Shown: positions 16,957-27,353, numbered from the stretch's first letter. The stretch is 64,000 bases of DNA from Anoxybacillus sp. J5B_2022 (GCF_026847645.1 NZ_JAPSMC010000006.1:17437-81436), one strand, 5' to 3'. The notes: a model not told the origin generated them from the letters alone. Numbers and translations: made by a program.

Positions 16957-17669
16957 TCGTTCACAACCTCAAACTTATAGCCAACTCCCCAAACGGTCAC
17001 GATCATTTTTGCTGCTGTTGGCGACACTTTGTTTAACTTTTCACGAAGCCGTTTAATGTGCGTATCGACCGTCCGCAAATCGCCAAAAAATTCGTAATGC
17101 CATACTTCTTTTAACAACTGCTCGCGGTCAAACACCTTATCCGGCGACTTCGCCAAAAATAAAAGTAGCTCGTACTCTTTCGGCGTTAAGCTTACTTCTT
17201 TTCCATCCGCCGTCACGCGATGCGCGTCATTATCGATCGTTAAATGCGGGAAAACGAGCACATCTTTTGCGGTCGTATCTGCTTGAATGTAAGTTGCATT
17301 GGCGGCGCGGCGCAACAATGCCTTCACGCGTAACACAACTTCGCGAGGGCTGAATGGCTTGACGATGTAATCGTCCGTTCCCGCTTCAAACCCTTGCACG
17401 CGGTTTGCTTCTTCACCTTTTGCTGTTAACATAATGATCGGCGTCGCTTTCTTTTCGCGAATTTCTTTACATACTTCTACCCCGTCTTTGCCCGGAAGCA
17501 TTAAATCGAGCAAAATGAGATCGTAATCGTTTTCTAATGCTTTTTTGAGCGCATCATCCCCGTTATCGGCCTCTTCAATCACGTATTCTTCGCGCTCTAA
17601 ATACATTTTTAATAAGCGACGAATGCGTTCTTCGTCATCGACTACTAAAATTTTCACTTGTTTATCCAT
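16953..17669 (-). CDS. resD: Response regulator ResD
   Basis: A 238-residue OmpR/PhoB-type regulator. The receiver domain (1-125) has the acidic pocket [10 protein letters not shown], the phospho-Asp in [14 protein letters not shown], and the conserved Lys in [13 protein letters not shown]. The C-terminal winged helix (about 140-235) has [27 protein letters not shown] and [14 protein letters not shown]. It is the partner of ResE in aerobic/anaerobic respiratory control. It is separated from resC by a terminator, so resDE has its own promoter as in B. subtilis. Confidence 0.94.
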   Translation of the reverse strand: MDKQVKILVVDDEERIRRLLKMYLEREEYVIEEADNGDDALKKALENDYDLILLDLMLPGKDGVEVCKEIREKKATPIIMLTAKGEEANRVQGFEAGTDDYIVKPFSPREVVLRVKALLRRAANATYIQADTTAKDVLVFPHLTIDNDAHRVTADGKEVSLTPKEYELLLFLAKSPDKVFDREQLLKEVWHYEFFGDLRTVDTHIKRLREKLNKVSPTAAKMIVTVWGVGYKFEVVNE

Positions 17670-17765
17670 ATGAACATCCTCCCTTGCTCACTATTTTACA
17701 AAAACACGAATATTTTATCTACATTTTCCCGAAGTAAACATTCAAAATATAGAAAAGATGCAATT

Positions 17766-17800
17766 GAAAAAGGGACATCTCCGAGAGACATCCCCTTTTC
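17766..17800. terminator. Terminator after resC
   Basis: A hairpin of AAAAGGGGATGTCTC against GAGATGTCCCTTTT, with A and T runs on both sides. It closes the resABC unit on the minus strand and isolates resDE. Confidence 0.8.
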
Positions 17801-17801
17801 T

Positions 17802-18986
17802 TTACATACCGGCATACGAATGCAGACCGGCAATGACAAGGTTCACGGCTACAAGATTAAACATGATGATCGCAAAACCGATGACCGCAAGCCATGCCGA
17901 TTTTTCCCCATGCCATCCTTTCGATAAGCGAAGGTGTAAAAACGCCGCATAAAACAGCCACGTAATGAGCGCCCATACTTCTTTCGGGTCCCATCCCCAG
18001 AAGCGCGTCCACGCAATTTGCGCCCAAATCATCGCGAAAATAAGCGCACCGAGCGTAAACACCGGAAATCCGATCGCCACCGCACGATAACTAATTTCAT
18101 CCGTTAAATCTAAATTGACGTTTTTCACAAGCGGCTGAAGAGCGGCGGCCACGCGCTTCCGCAACACAAGTCGGAACAACAAATAAAGCACCGCTCCGCC
18201 AAACAATGACCAAATGACAGTATTTAACCTTTTCGCATTAATAATCGCTGGCATTTCGGCAAGCGGTTGAAAACGGTCAGCGCTTTCTTTTTCTAACTGT
18301 CCTTGATTCGGACCGACGAGCGCTGGCATATTATAGATTACTTCTTTTTCCATGCCGTTTTTGTCGATCCATTTAAACTTCGCCTCATAACCAGCGATAC
18401 TAAATGCGCTCGAAACAGCGACAAAGCCGAGCGTTGTGATCAAACAAAACAGCACAAACTCCAACCAAAACGTGCGCTTGCTCGGCTTCGATTGATCGAC
18501 AGCACGAATTAAATAAATGAGTCCCGCTGCAAAACTAACCGCCAAAATCGCTTCCCCAGCGGCCGCTGTCGTCACATGGATCTTCAACCAGTCACTCTGT
18601 AACGCCGGAATAAGCGGCGTAATCTCGCGCGGGAACATGCTTGCATAAGCGATCATGAGCAATGCGATCGGCAATGTGAATAATCCGAGCACGCTTGTTT
18701 TATAAATAAAATAAATAATGATAAAGGCGGCGACCAGCATCATCCCGAAAAAGGTGATGTACTCAAATAAGTTGCTGACCGGCGCGTGTCCCGCCGCAAT
18801 CCACCTTATAATAAAATACCCTAATTGGGAAATAAATCCTGCGATCGTAACTGTAATCCCAATCGTTGCCCAGCGACTCGTGCGCGATGCTCCTTTTTTA
18901 TCACGAATCGTGCCGCCAAAAAAGAGCGTTCCAATCAAATATAGAACAAATGCGATATACAGCAATGTGCTACTGAGTTGCACCAT
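17802..18986 (-). CDS. resC: Cytochrome c biogenesis protein ResC (CcsA/CcsB type)
   Basis: A 394-residue polytopic protein with about eight hydrophobic helices. It has the tryptophan-rich heme-handling signature of the CcsA family, seen as [23 protein letters not shown] near the C-terminus, and paired histidines in predicted outer loops. With ResB it forms the system II heme delivery and ligation complex. The start overlaps the end of resB by 17 bases and has AAGGAGGG upstream. Confidence 0.93.
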   Translation of the reverse strand: MVQLSSTLLYIAFVLYLIGTLFFGGTIRDKKGASRTSRWATIGITVTIAGFISQLGYFIIRWIAAGHAPVSNLFEYITFFGMMLVAAFIIIYFIYKTSVLGLFTLPIALLMIAYASMFPREITPLIPALQSDWLKIHVTTAAAGEAILAVSFAAGLIYLIRAVDQSKPSKRTFWLEFVLFCLITTLGFVAVSSAFSIAGYEAKFKWIDKNGMEKEVIYNMPALVGPNQGQLEKESADRFQPLAEMPAIINAKRLNTVIWSLFGGAVLYLLFRLVLRKRVAAALQPLVKNVNLDLTDEISYRAVAIGFPVFTLGALIFAMIWAQIAWTRFWGWDPKEVWALITWLFYAAFLHLRLSKGWHGEKSAWLAVIGFAIIMFNLVAVNLVIAGLHSYAGM

Positions 18987-20625
18987 GCTCGTTCCCTCCT
19001 TGCGCTGCTTTCTTCTCCATTCCCACCTGATCGATCGGCATCGTTAACCCTGTTCCTTCGATGATCGATTTAATTTCATTTTTTAATCCGAACCAGTTTT
19101 TATTCGTATGGGCCGCAAGCCATACTTCCCCGTTTACTCGCTTAAGCCAAATGCGGCGATGGTTCCAATACATTCCTTGAATAACCCCAATCATAAAAAT
19201 CGTTCCACCCACGCCTAAAATCCATAACGTAAAATCACGGCGCACCGTTAAAGCGGATACATTTCTCGTTTCGATGCCGGCAAACGCCATTTTGTACTTG
19301 TTGCTACCAAACGGCTCAATCGTCTGGCGGATCGCTACGAAACTCACTTCCCCTTTCGGCTTGTCCGGTGCGTACATTTTAAAGACGAACGCCGGATTGT
19401 TCGGAATTTTTGTTTTCGTCGCCGGATTACCGTCATTATCAAAATAAAAATCAGGAAAATAGCTGAGCAGCTCCACCCGATATCCTTTTCCCAAGTTGTA
19501 AGAAGGCGTCGGATTGCGCAGATCAACCGTCACTGTTCCAAACGATGTCCCCGTTTTTTTGTCGATGAGCTGAAACGACATTTTGCTTAGTTCATTCAAT
19601 TTAAAATCGACTTGGTAAAGCGCATAATGATCATATTTTAACGGATCGTTTACACGAATCTTATATTCTTTTACTTTTTGTAATTTCGGCTCTTCTCCTG
19701 GGATGACCGGACCGACGCGCTTATACAAAACGGCATTTGTCTGATATGTTTTAGCCACCATACCGCTGCCGACGCGGTCAATCGCTGCATTAAACACTTC
19801 GTTTTCTTTCCCTTTTTCGTACGTTTCAAAAATAAACTTTTCGTTTTTCAAAAAATATTTCCCGTTTGTTCCCGGAATTTCTTTCGTTTCGCCTTCGCGA
19901 ATCCAGAGCACTTTATCGACATACATTCCAGGCACAAAGCGAAGCATCGCCCCGATTAAGAAAATAATTAATCCAATATGGTTGACGTACGGACCCCATC
20001 GCGAAAAGCGCCCTTTTTCGGCGAGAATGTTACCGTTTTCTTCACGGATGTGATAGCGGCGTTTCGCTAGACGCTCTTTCAGCGTTTCAAAAAGGCGCTC
20101 ATCATTCACATTCGTTATGCTGAATAAGCGCTGGCGGCGCAAAAAGGTTTCATGACGCGCCACCCCTTGATTGTTCAGCGCGCGATAAAGCGGAATCACC
20201 CGGTCTAAACTGCAAATGACGAGCGAAACACCGATTGAGGCAAGCAACAGCATGTACCACCATGAACCGTATAAATTGTTGAATCCGAGCTCATAATATA
20301 ATTTCCCTGCCCACCCGTACTGATCTTCATAATATTGGGCCGGTGTTACGTTCGGTGGCAAATACATTTGTTGTGGAAAAATCGTACCAATTGCCGATGC
20401 AATCAATGTGATGACAATGAGCCATACGCCGACTTTGACTGATGAAAAAAAATTCCAAATTTTATCTATGATCGTTTTGTTGTACGTTTGGGAGCGGCGG
20501 GCGCTTCCTTCATAGCGCATATCCAATAACGGTTTCGTTGTTTCTTCAATCGGCTTCCCGCACGACTCACAAAAAGCTGTGCCATATGGATTGACGTGAC
20601 CACATTCGCATTTTACTTGTTCCAT
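18970..20625 (-). CDS. resB: Cytochrome c biogenesis protein ResB
   Basis: A 551-residue membrane protein of the ResB family. The first 30 residues form a zinc-ribbon-like unit ([18 protein letters not shown]). Hydrophobic helices follow around residues 67-90 ([20 protein letters not shown]), 120-140 and 215-235 ([19 protein letters not shown]), then a large extracytoplasmic domain and a final helix ([21 protein letters not shown]). It works with ResC to hold apocytochrome and heme. The operon order resA-resB-resC is that of B. subtilis. Confidence 0.93.
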   Translation of the reverse strand: MEQVKCECGHVNPYGTAFCESCGKPIEETTKPLLDMRYEGSARRSQTYNKTIIDKIWNFFSSVKVGVWLIVITLIASAIGTIFPQQMYLPPNVTPAQYYEDQYGWAGKLYYELGFNNLYGSWWYMLLLASIGVSLVICSLDRVIPLYRALNNQGVARHETFLRRQRLFSITNVNDERLFETLKERLAKRRYHIREENGNILAEKGRFSRWGPYVNHIGLIIFLIGAMLRFVPGMYVDKVLWIREGETKEIPGTNGKYFLKNEKFIFETYEKGKENEVFNAAIDRVGSGMVAKTYQTNAVLYKRVGPVIPGEEPKLQKVKEYKIRVNDPLKYDHYALYQVDFKLNELSKMSFQLIDKKTGTSFGTVTVDLRNPTPSYNLGKGYRVELLSYFPDFYFDNDGNPATKTKIPNNPAFVFKMYAPDKPKGEVSFVAIRQTIEPFGSNKYKMAFAGIETRNVSALTVRRDFTLWILGVGGTIFMIGVIQGMYWNHRRIWLKRVNGEVWLAAHTNKNWFGLKNEIKSIIEGTGLTMPIDQVGMEKKAAQGGNEHGATQ

Positions 20626-20637
20626 GACAAAAACTCC

Positions 20638-21162
20638 CTACGGTTTAATGCTTTCCATGTATTGTTTAACCATCTCTTCTGTCATCGTTCCAGTAATAAT
20701 TTGTTTAATTTTTCCGTCTTTATCAATTAAAAACGTCGTTGGCAACGGGTCGATTTCATAAGCGTTCATCACTTGGTCTTCGCGGTCAATGACAACCGGA
20801 AATGTCAGCCCGAACCGGTCGACAAATTTTTGCACGCTTAATTTTGGTTCGCCGACATTGACCGCCAGCACTTCGACCCCTTGTTTTTTATAGACCGCAT
20901 ATTGCCGGTTAATATACGGCATTTCTCGTTCACACGGCTTGCACCACGTTCCCCAGAAGTTTAAAAATACTCCTTTGCCGCGGTAATCAGAAAGGCGGTG
21001 CTTTTTTCCGTTCAAATCGGTTAGCACAAAATCCGGAGCGGTTGCACCAACTTTAATTTCCGTTTTTTCGGTAAAAAAGTTCGAGTAAATCGTATACCCG
21101 ACAGCCGCTAACAAAAGCAATAAAATAACCGTCCGCATCACAAGTCGCTGTTTTTTCATCAT
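20638..21162 (-). CDS. resA: Thiol-disulfide oxidoreductase ResA
   Basis: A 174-residue membrane-anchored thioredoxin-like protein. An N-terminal helix (RTVILLLLLAAVGYTIYSNFF) is followed by the thioredoxin fold with the active site WGTWCKPCEREMPYI (CxxC) and the cis-Pro segment DPLPTTFLIDKDGKI. It reduces the heme-binding cysteines of apocytochrome c outside the membrane. The ATG at 21162 is supported by GGGAGAG; the longer upstream frame is not. It begins the resABC unit. Confidence 0.93.
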   Translation of the reverse strand: MMKKQRLVMRTVILLLLLAAVGYTIYSNFFTEKTEIKVGATAPDFVLTDLNGKKHRLSDYRGKGVFLNFWGTWCKPCEREMPYINRQYAVYKKQGVEVLAVNVGEPKLSVQKFVDRFGLTFPVVIDREDQVMNAYEIDPLPTTFLIDKDGKIKQIITGTMTEEMVKQYMESIKP

Positions 21163-21297
21163 CCAACTCTCCCATAACGAAAGATATGCCATTTTTCATT
21201 ATAGCAATATCCACTGCACCCATAATGAAAACTATGTGAACATTATGTGACAAACACGAAAAGCGTGGGCGACTGGGTAGCTGCGACTAACGCTAGG

Positions 21298-22035
21298 CTA
21301 TACGCGCGCGTGCTCGCCGGATAGCGCAAGCGCCCGCAATTGTTTCACCTCATGCGGTGTTAATTCTCGATAGTCGCCAGGATTCAACCCTTTTAAATCA
21401 AGAAAAGCATAGCGCTCTCGCTTTAATTTCATTACTTGGCAACCGATCGCTTCAAACATGCGGCGCACTTGGCGGTTGCGCCCTTCGTGAATGCGAACTT
21501 CGATAATCGCCGTTTTCTTTCGTTTATCAAGTGAAAGCATTTTCACTTTTGCCGGTGCAGTCATCCCGTCTTCGAGCATAATGCCTTTTTCCAACTGTTT
21601 CAGTTGTTCTCTTCGCGGAATCCCTTTTACTTTCGCTACATATACTTTTTGGATTTCATAGCGCGGATGCATTAATAGGTTCGCGAAATCGCCGTCATTC
21701 GTCAATAACAACAGCCCCGATGTATCGTAATCCAACCGACCGATTGGATAAATACGCTGGCGCAACTCTTTAAAAAAGTCCGTTACCACTTTCCGCCCTT
21801 TGTCGTCTTTCACGCTGGAAATGACACCGCGCGGCTTATAAAAAAGGTAGTAAACCGGCTCTTCTCTCTCGACCGGAATGCCATCCACTTCAATTTTATC
21901 TTGCGGACCAACTTTCACGCCTAGTTCGGTCACGATGTTGCCGTTCACTTTCACTTTTCCTTGTAAAATCAGCTCTTCTGCTTTCCTTCTCGATGCAATG
22001 CCCGAGTGGGCAATCACTTTCTGCAATCGTTCCAT
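21298..22035 (-). CDS. rluB: 23S rRNA pseudouridine synthase RluB
   Basis: A 245-residue RsuA/RluB-family enzyme. The S4 RNA-binding domain occupies about residues 1-60 (MERLQKVIAHSGIASRRKAEELI). The catalytic domain has PIGRLDYDTSGLLLLTNDGDF with the active-site Asp and HEGRNRQVRRMFEAIGC near the C-terminus. It isomerises a uridine of the 23S rRNA helix 89 region. The ATG at 22035 follows GAGGTG by 6 bases; the longer frame upstream is unlikely. In B. subtilis this gene (ypuL) also lies between spmB and resA. Confidence 0.92.
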   Translation of the reverse strand: MERLQKVIAHSGIASRRKAEELILQGKVKVNGNIVTELGVKVGPQDKIEVDGIPVEREEPVYYLFYKPRGVISSVKDDKGRKVVTDFFKELRQRIYPIGRLDYDTSGLLLLTNDGDFANLLMHPRYEIQKVYVAKVKGIPRREQLKQLEKGIMLEDGMTAPAKVKMLSLDKRKKTAIIEVRIHEGRNRQVRRMFEAIGCQVMKLKRERYAFLDLKGLNPGDYRELTPHEVKQLRALALSGEHARV

Positions 22036-22125
22036 CGCTTTCACCTCATCACTCATCTTACTCTTTTCGACAAAAAGATACAAGCGTGCCATCCTATTTT
22101 TATCATACTACGTTTTCTTGCGTAA

Positions 22126-22152
22126 ACAAAAAAGCAACCGCAACCGGTTGCC
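22126..22152 (-). terminator. Terminator after spmB
   Basis: GCAACCG pairs with CGGTTGC, followed on the minus strand by TTTTTTG. It overlaps the spmB stop codon. Confidence 0.75.
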
Positions 22153-22688
22153 TATTTTCCGAATACAAGCAATACGATGAAAAAAGAAACGACGAAGCTT
22201 AAGATGTCGGCTAAAACGCCGACTTTTAACGCATCGCCCATTTTTTTGATGCCGACGGCTCCAAAATAAACGGTGAGCACGTACAACGTAGTTTCCGTGC
22301 TGCCTTGAATCGTGGAAGCGAGCCGACCGATAAACGAATCCGGACCGTATGTCGCAATCAAATCAGTCGTCATTCCTAAAGCGGCGGTGCCGGAAATCGT
22401 GCGCACAATTGCCAACGGGATGACTTCCGGTGGCATCCCGATTGCCTCGGCTAACGGCTTAATAAACCCCATCAAATAGTCAAGCGCACCGGACGCACGA
22501 AAAATCGACACTGACACAAGCATGCCAACTAAATACGGAATAATCGAAAAAGCGATGTGAATGCCTTCTTTTCCCCCTTCGACAAACGATTCATACGTCG
22601 GTACGCGCTTCCACGTCCCGTATAACAAAATAAATCCGATAATGGCTGGAATAAGCCAAAGCGAAATCCATTGCACAAACGCCATCAT
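22152..22688 (-). CDS. spmB: Spore maturation protein SpmB
   Basis: A 178-residue membrane protein of the nucleoside-recognition/gate family. It has hydrophobic helices at the N-terminus (WISLWLIPAIIGFILLYGTW), the HIAFSIIPYLVGMLVSVSIFRASGALD segment, and STIQGSTETTLYVLTVYFG, typical of SpmB. With SpmA it is needed for normal spore-core dehydration. It overlaps spmA as ATGA and is the last gene of the dacB-spmA-spmB operon. Confidence 0.93.
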   Translation of the reverse strand: MMAFVQWISLWLIPAIIGFILLYGTWKRVPTYESFVEGGKEGIHIAFSIIPYLVGMLVSVSIFRASGALDYLMGFIKPLAEAIGMPPEVIPLAIVRTISGTAALGMTTDLIATYGPDSFIGRLASTIQGSTETTLYVLTVYFGAVGIKKMGDALKVGVLADILSFVVSFFIVLLVFGK

Positions 22689-23278
22689 CGCTTCCCACCT
22701 CGCGTCCGTTTCCAGTAATAATACCGGTCAATAAAAATCGCACCAATCGTCGCTAGCGAGGAAGCGATGAACGTTGTTCCAATAATTTCCCCTGGCGACG
22801 CCGAGCCGTACGTCATGCGAATCGAGATGACCGTTGCGGGAATAAGGGTAATTCCTGACGTATTCATCGCCAAAAACGTTACCATTGACCGGCTTGCCGT
22901 TTCGCGCTCTCCGTTTAGCTTTTTCAATTCTTCCATCGCTTTAATGCCAAGCGGGGTGGCCGCATTGCCAAGCCCGAACATATTCGCAACCATATTCGAA
23001 ACGATATACCCAAGCGCCGGATGATCTTTCGGCACTTCTGGAAACAGCCGCCGCACAAACGGAGTGAATAAACGAGCAAGCTTCGCAAGCAATCCTGCAT
23101 CTTCGGCAATTTTCATCAATCCAAGCCAAAATACTAAAATGCTAATCATCCCAATGCTAATTGTCACCGCTTCTTTTGCACTTTTAAAAACCGCTTCATT
23201 TACTTCTTCCATCGTGCCGTTGATCGCCGCAAAAACAATGCCAATAAGCGCCATGGCCGCCCAAATCAAATTAACCAT
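22685..23278 (-). CDS. spmA: Spore maturation protein SpmA
   Basis: A 197-residue membrane protein starting MVNLIWAAMALIGIVFAAINGTM. The family block FGLGNAATPLGIKAMEELKKLN and NTSGITLIPATVISIRM are present. It acts with SpmB in spore-core dehydration. The ATG at 23278 lies just inside the end of dacB (8-base overlap), consistent with coupled translation; a GTG four codons upstream has no ribosome site. Confidence 0.93.
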   Translation of the reverse strand: MVNLIWAAMALIGIVFAAINGTMEEVNEAVFKSAKEAVTISIGMISILVFWLGLMKIAEDAGLLAKLARLFTPFVRRLFPEVPKDHPALGYIVSNMVANMFGLGNAATPLGIKAMEELKKLNGERETASRSMVTFLAMNTSGITLIPATVISIRMTYGSASPGEIIGTTFIASSLATIGAIFIDRYYYWKRTRGGKR

Positions 23279-24410
23279 CGTGCCCCACACCTAAAAAGAA
23301 CACAAGTTTCCAAATGGAACCGTTCGTTTGTTTGCTTTGGCGCTTTTTATACAAAAGCGGGACTTCATCGACCGGTTGTCCATCTAAATATAGTACTGCT
23401 TTGCCAACAACGGTCGGAATAAGCGCTCGCTCTTCTTTCCATTGTTCTTTCGGCCGAAGAAGCTGAATGTGCACGCGCAATTTTTCCATTTCTTCTTTTG
23501 TGACGGGATATACTAAATCGCGGGATGCTTGCAGATGGTTTCGATAAAACTTGTCGTTTACACGTTGCCCGATTCGCTCTTTGCTCACTTTCGCAAGCAC
23601 ATAATGGTCAAATCCGTATTCGTACATGGAAATATGGTCGTTCCAATCATCAGGGGCGTTGAGCGTCACCGCGATTAATTCTAGCCCGTCTTTTTCCGCA
23701 CTCGTCACAAGCGTCCGCTTCGCTCGTTTCGTATAGCCTGTTTTGCCGCCTGTACAATATTCGTACAAGTTCGTTAACAATTTGTTTTTATTGCGCCAGA
23801 TCCGATCCCAATTTTCATCGGGATTCGGAGCACGGTATACTTTCGTACCGGAAATTTTGCGAAACGTGTCGTTATACATCGCATAGCGCATTAATAGCGC
23901 CATATCATACGCGGTGGAATAATGGTTTTCCGCATCATCAAGCCCGTGTGGATTGGCAAAATGTGTGTCGCGCATCCCAATTTCGGCTGCTTTTTGATTC
24001 ATTAAAAACACAAATCCTTCCACACTGCCGCCGACATGTTCCGCAATCGCCACCGCCGCATCGTTCCCTGAACGGAGCATAAGCCCATAGACAAGGTCGC
24101 GCAATTTAATTTTTTCCCCTTCTTTCAAATAGATGGAAGAACCTTCTGCTCGTACCGCGCGGGCGCTTACCGTCACTGTTTCATCTAGTTTCCCTGACTC
24201 AATCGCCAAAATGGCCGTCATAATTTTTGTAATGCTCGCAATGCGCCGCTTCGTATGGGCGTCTTTTTCAAACAATACTCGACCTGACGTCTGTTCCATT
24301 AAAATCGCGCTTTGCGCGCTGACGTCTTGCGCTTTCGTCCGCTGCGGAATGCATGAAAAAATCATTGCCAGCACCACAATGCAAGCGAGCCATCGTTTCC
24401 TTTGCCGCAT
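23271..24410 (-). CDS. dacB: D-alanyl-D-alanine carboxypeptidase DacB (PBP5*), spore cortex
   Basis: A 379-residue secreted carboxypeptidase. Signal peptide: MRQRKRWLACIVVLAMIFSC. The penicillin-binding motifs are SITK (active-site Ser), SGNDAAVAIAEH (SxN) and KTGYTKRAKR (KTG). In sporulation DacB trims cortex peptide side chains and sets the degree of cross-linking. The ATG at 24410 is chosen because the signal peptide begins there; the 80 upstream codons cover the intergenic promoter and sodF end. A SigE-type promoter lies 30-60 bases upstream. Confidence 0.93.
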   Translation of the reverse strand: MRQRKRWLACIVVLAMIFSCIPQRTKAQDVSAQSAILMEQTSGRVLFEKDAHTKRRIASITKIMTAILAIESGKLDETVTVSARAVRAEGSSIYLKEGEKIKLRDLVYGLMLRSGNDAAVAIAEHVGGSVEGFVFLMNQKAAEIGMRDTHFANPHGLDDAENHYSTAYDMALLMRYAMYNDTFRKISGTKVYRAPNPDENWDRIWRNKNKLLTNLYEYCTGGKTGYTKRAKRTLVTSAEKDGLELIAVTLNAPDDWNDHISMYEYGFDHYVLAKVSKERIGQRVNDKFYRNHLQASRDLVYPVTKEEMEKLRVHIQLLRPKEQWKEERALIPTVVGKAVLYLDGQPVDEVPLLYKKRQSKQTNGSIWKLVFFLGVGHDG

Positions 24411-24440
24411 GTAACCCCATCCCTTTTGCCGTTTTGTACA

Positions 24441-24468
24441 AGTGTATGCAGCAGAAAAAGGGATATGC
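24441..24468 (-). promoter_or_regulatory. SigE-type promoter of dacB-spmA-spmB
   Basis: On the minus strand GCATAT (24468-24463) and CATACACT (24448-24441) are separated by 14 bases, fitting the mother-cell SigE consensus (ATATT-like -35 and CATACANT -10). Confidence 0.65.
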
Positions 24469-24475
24469 GTAAAAG

Positions 24476-24498
24476 CGGGCGGGAATGTCCCGCCCTGT
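24476..24498 (-). terminator. Terminator after sodF
   Basis: GGGCGGG pairs with CCCGCCC around a 5-base loop, followed by GCTTTTA on the minus strand. Confidence 0.7.
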
Positions 24499-24501
24499 TT
24501 G

Positions 24502-25650
24502 TTAGAACGGTTTCCAGCGCAGTTTGCTCGCCTGCTCAAATCGTTGTTCCACATCACGCCAGTTGACAACGTTCCACCAGCTGTTAATGTAAGCAGCACG
24601 GTCGTTTTTATATTGCAAATAATACGCATGTTCCCACACATCAAGAACAAGCAGCGGAATCGTATCCCATTGCGTCATTAGTTGATGTTTTTCTGTCTGT
24701 AAAATTTCTAACCGATGGGCGCGTGGCGACCAGACAAGAATCGCCCAGCCGACTCCTTCTACTTTTTTCGCTGCTTCAGTAAAATGGTTTTTAAAACGGG
24801 CAACGCTGCCGAAATCTGTTTTGATTTGTTCAAGCAATGCCCCTTTTGGCTCGCCACCGCCTTTTGGCGTCATATTATACCAAAAAATTGTATGCAAATA
24901 ATGGCCAGAGCCGTGAAACGCCGCTTCGCGCTCCCAATGGGTAAGCAGTTCGTAATCGTTCGTTTCCCGCGCTTTTTCCATCATTTTTTCCGCCTTATTC
25001 AATCCGTCGACATAACTTTGATGGTGCTTCGTATGATGAAGGTACATAATTTCCCGAGAGATATGCGGTTCTAGCGCATCATAACGGTACGGCAACGGTG
25101 GCAGCGTATGTCCGCCAGCAGCGCGTTCCGTCACTTCCTCGCTTGTTTCTTCCGCTCGTTCGAGCAGTTGTTCTCCTTCTTCATCCGTTGCCGGTTCTTC
25201 CCCATGTGAAGCGCGCTGCACTGCCTGTGCATAAAGCGATGCGACCGTTGCTTCCACCTCTTTCACCGCTTCTTCTGCCCATTCCCCTTCGTGCGTAGAA
25301 AGACGCGTGAGCAGCTCTTCCGCATCTTCTCGCAGTTCATCATCCTCCGCTACTTGTTTTCCCCATGCAATTACTGCTTCGATGTATTGGTCAACCGACA
25401 TTTCCTCTACTTCCGCTTCTCTCTCTTCTTGCTCGACCGCTTCATCATGCGTTTGCACCGCCCGTTCATAAAGCGATGCAACCGCTGCTTCCACCTCTTT
25501 CACCGCTTCTTCCGTCCATCCCCCTTCGTGCGAAGAAAGATGCGTGAGCAATTCCTCTGCCTCTTTGCGCATTTCGCTTCGTTCTGCTACCTGGATCGCC
25601 CATTCCTTCACCGCTTCGATGTATTGTTCCCATTGCACTTGTTGTTCCAT
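24502..25650 (-). CDS. sodF: Iron/manganese superoxide dismutase with duplicated N-terminal domain
   Basis: A 382-residue protein. Residues 181-382 are a complete Fe/Mn superoxide dismutase: TLPPLPYRYDALEPHIS, first ligand in MYLHHTKHH (His205), HGSGHYLHTIFW, and DVWEHAYYLQYKN with the last two ligands. The front half is unusual: two similar units of about 59 residues (9-67 and 88-146) each read QYIEAV--W---VAE, AEELLT-LS-HEG-W-EEAVKEVEA-VASLY, joined by very acidic linkers. B. subtilis SodF is shorter (about 281 residues). The ATG follows GAGGAGG. The extension may be a helical interaction module; its job is unknown. Confidence 0.88.
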   Translation of the reverse strand: MEQQVQWEQYIEAVKEWAIQVAERSEMRKEAEELLTHLSSHEGGWTEEAVKEVEAAVASLYERAVQTHDEAVEQEEREAEVEEMSVDQYIEAVIAWGKQVAEDDELREDAEELLTRLSTHEGEWAEEAVKEVEATVASLYAQAVQRASHGEEPATDEEGEQLLERAEETSEEVTERAAGGHTLPPLPYRYDALEPHISREIMYLHHTKHHQSYVDGLNKAEKMMEKARETNDYELLTHWEREAAFHGSGHYLHTIFWYNMTPKGGGEPKGALLEQIKTDFGSVARFKNHFTEAAKKVEGVGWAILVWSPRAHRLEILQTEKHQLMTQWDTIPLLVLDVWEHAYYLQYKNDRAAYINSWWNVVNWRDVEQRFEQASKLRWKPF

Positions 25651-25728
25651 GGCCAACCTCCTCATTTTTTTATCCGCCATTATCGTATGAGGAGCGGGAG
25701 GAAATCGTTCTTGTCCTTGTGAAACGAT

Positions 25729-27234
25729 TTATTGAATAATCCCAAGGCGCATCGCTTTCGCAACCAATTCCGTACGGTTTTTCGCATGCAATTTCTTCAT
25801 CAGACTAGAAATATAATCTCTTACTGTAAATTCACTCAAATATAGTTGTGAAGCAGCTTCAGCAGTCGATGCACCATCGGCAAGTAGCTTCATGATTTCG
25901 ATTTCTCGTAAGGAAAAAGAACCGGCATTCCCACCTAAAGACTGCTTTTGAACAGGCGCCTCTATAAACCGCAACAACAATTCCCCCGCGCTTTGTCCAA
26001 ATTTCATCAAGGCTGGAAATAAGCTGCGATCAACTGCAAAATGTTTGCCGGCTCCTTGATCTAATACAATCCCCCCAATAATTTTTCCTTCGGTTGGCAC
26101 ATAGACAGGAACAATAACAAGAGATACAATCCCAAATTTTTTTATATAATTTTCAGGAAACTCCTTATTCGCAAACGGAATATAAATTGGCTGAAAATGT
26201 TTCATATCATGATGTTGCGATTTCAACTTCCCGATGCTTTCGTTCACAATCGGAATATTTGCAATTTCATCGGTAATCGCTTGAATTTCTTCATTGTTCA
26301 GCCGATACCCATATAAACCAATAATTTTACTTTCCATATCGGAAAGCCGAAAAAGGGCACAACGCTCAAATGGCAAGAAATAGCCAAATCCAAAACAAAT
26401 ATTTTCCATCGCCTCTTGAAAATTTTGCGAACGAATAATCCACTCGTTAAATAAAATAACTGCATCTTTCCAACGACTTTCTTGCCATCGGCGAAACGTT
26501 TTCTCTTCTTCTTCTTGAAACGCACGGAACAAATGAACACTAACCGCCAACCGCTCCGCGACTTCCTTATCTTCCACCCCAAATAAAAGCAATTCGTTTT
26601 TCCAAGGAACAGGAAGATGAGAACTCCCTAACGCACTCACAATTTCATCCCAAGAACAAAACATAGTATTTTCATCGAAAATATTTTTGTACGGATGAAC
26701 ACCGATAATTTTTTTGATAGAAAACCCTTCTTTTTTTTCTTCAATTCTTGCAACCCATTGGGTTGGTAGGTTAGGGTTACTTAATAACCGCTCACACACA
26801 TCGTCTATTTGTATTTCTTGACGATACAAATAAAGCATCGCCTCGCTTATTTTTGAAAACAAATAATGCACGGAAGGATGTAGTTTAGAGGAATAGGCAA
26901 TTCGCTTCTTCAAAACTTTATGAGCTGCGTTTTCTAATAAGTTTAGATGAAAAATAACTAACTCTGGCTCCGGACATCGTTGGAACGTTTCCATCCACTC
27001 TGTTTGAATAGCTTGAATCACGTCATCAACATTTACACTCCCAATCTTAACAAAAGTGAAATGGCGCAATAAGCATTTTTTCACAAGCGCAAATACATGT
27101 ACCGGTTTTTCGTTTTGTTGGAGGAAATACAAAATGCGTTGCCATTCTTGCGAAAGGTCTTCTTTGTAGATGCTTAACAAATGAATGGCATTGTTTAAAA
27201 GATGGTTTAAATGTTCATGAAGTGTTCGCGACAC
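25729..27234 (-). CDS. LuxR-type transcriptional regulator with GAF-like region
   Basis: A 501-residue protein ending in a LuxR/FixJ helix-turn-helix (FSLREIEIMKLLADGASTAEAASQLYLSEFTVRDYISSLMKKLHAKNRTELVAKAMRLGI, about residues 435-500). Residues 280-410 look like a GAF domain (FERCALFRLSDMESKIIGLYG, IPFANKEFPENYI, SLVIVPVYVPTEGKIIGGIVLDQ). The N-terminal 250 residues are helical and not recognised. It is divergent from the DUF6230/DUF6114 genes that start 250 bases away and is the obvious candidate to control them. The signal it senses is unknown. Confidence 0.75.
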   Translation of the reverse strand: MSRTLHEHLNHLLNNAIHLLSIYKEDLSQEWQRILYFLQQNEKPVHVFALVKKCLLRHFTFVKIGSVNVDDVIQAIQTEWMETFQRCPEPELVIFHLNLLENAAHKVLKKRIAYSSKLHPSVHYLFSKISEAMLYLYRQEIQIDDVCERLLSNPNLPTQWVARIEEKKEGFSIKKIIGVHPYKNIFDENTMFCSWDEIVSALGSSHLPVPWKNELLLFGVEDKEVAERLAVSVHLFRAFQEEEEKTFRRWQESRWKDAVILFNEWIIRSQNFQEAMENICFGFGYFLPFERCALFRLSDMESKIIGLYGYRLNNEEIQAITDEIANIPIVNESIGKLKSQHHDMKHFQPIYIPFANKEFPENYIKKFGIVSLVIVPVYVPTEGKIIGGIVLDQGAGKHFAVDRSLFPALMKFGQSAGELLLRFIEAPVQKQSLGGNAGSFSLREIEIMKLLADGASTAEAASQLYLSEFTVRDYISSLMKKLHAKNRTELVAKAMRLGIIQ

Positions 27235-27353
27235 CTTATCCCCCCTAAATCAAAATAAACGCCTGCTTTACTATTCACCGTACATCGTTCTATCCCTTCT
27301 TTATGAAAAAATAGTTCGACTCATTTCTACAAGCTCCTTCCTTTTTTAATTAA

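Noticed and set aside
25234..25632. CRISPR-like or tandem DNA repeat
   Set aside because: The repetition is the in-frame duplication of the SodF N-terminal domain, with coding-type divergence. No CRISPR array was seen anywhere in the window.
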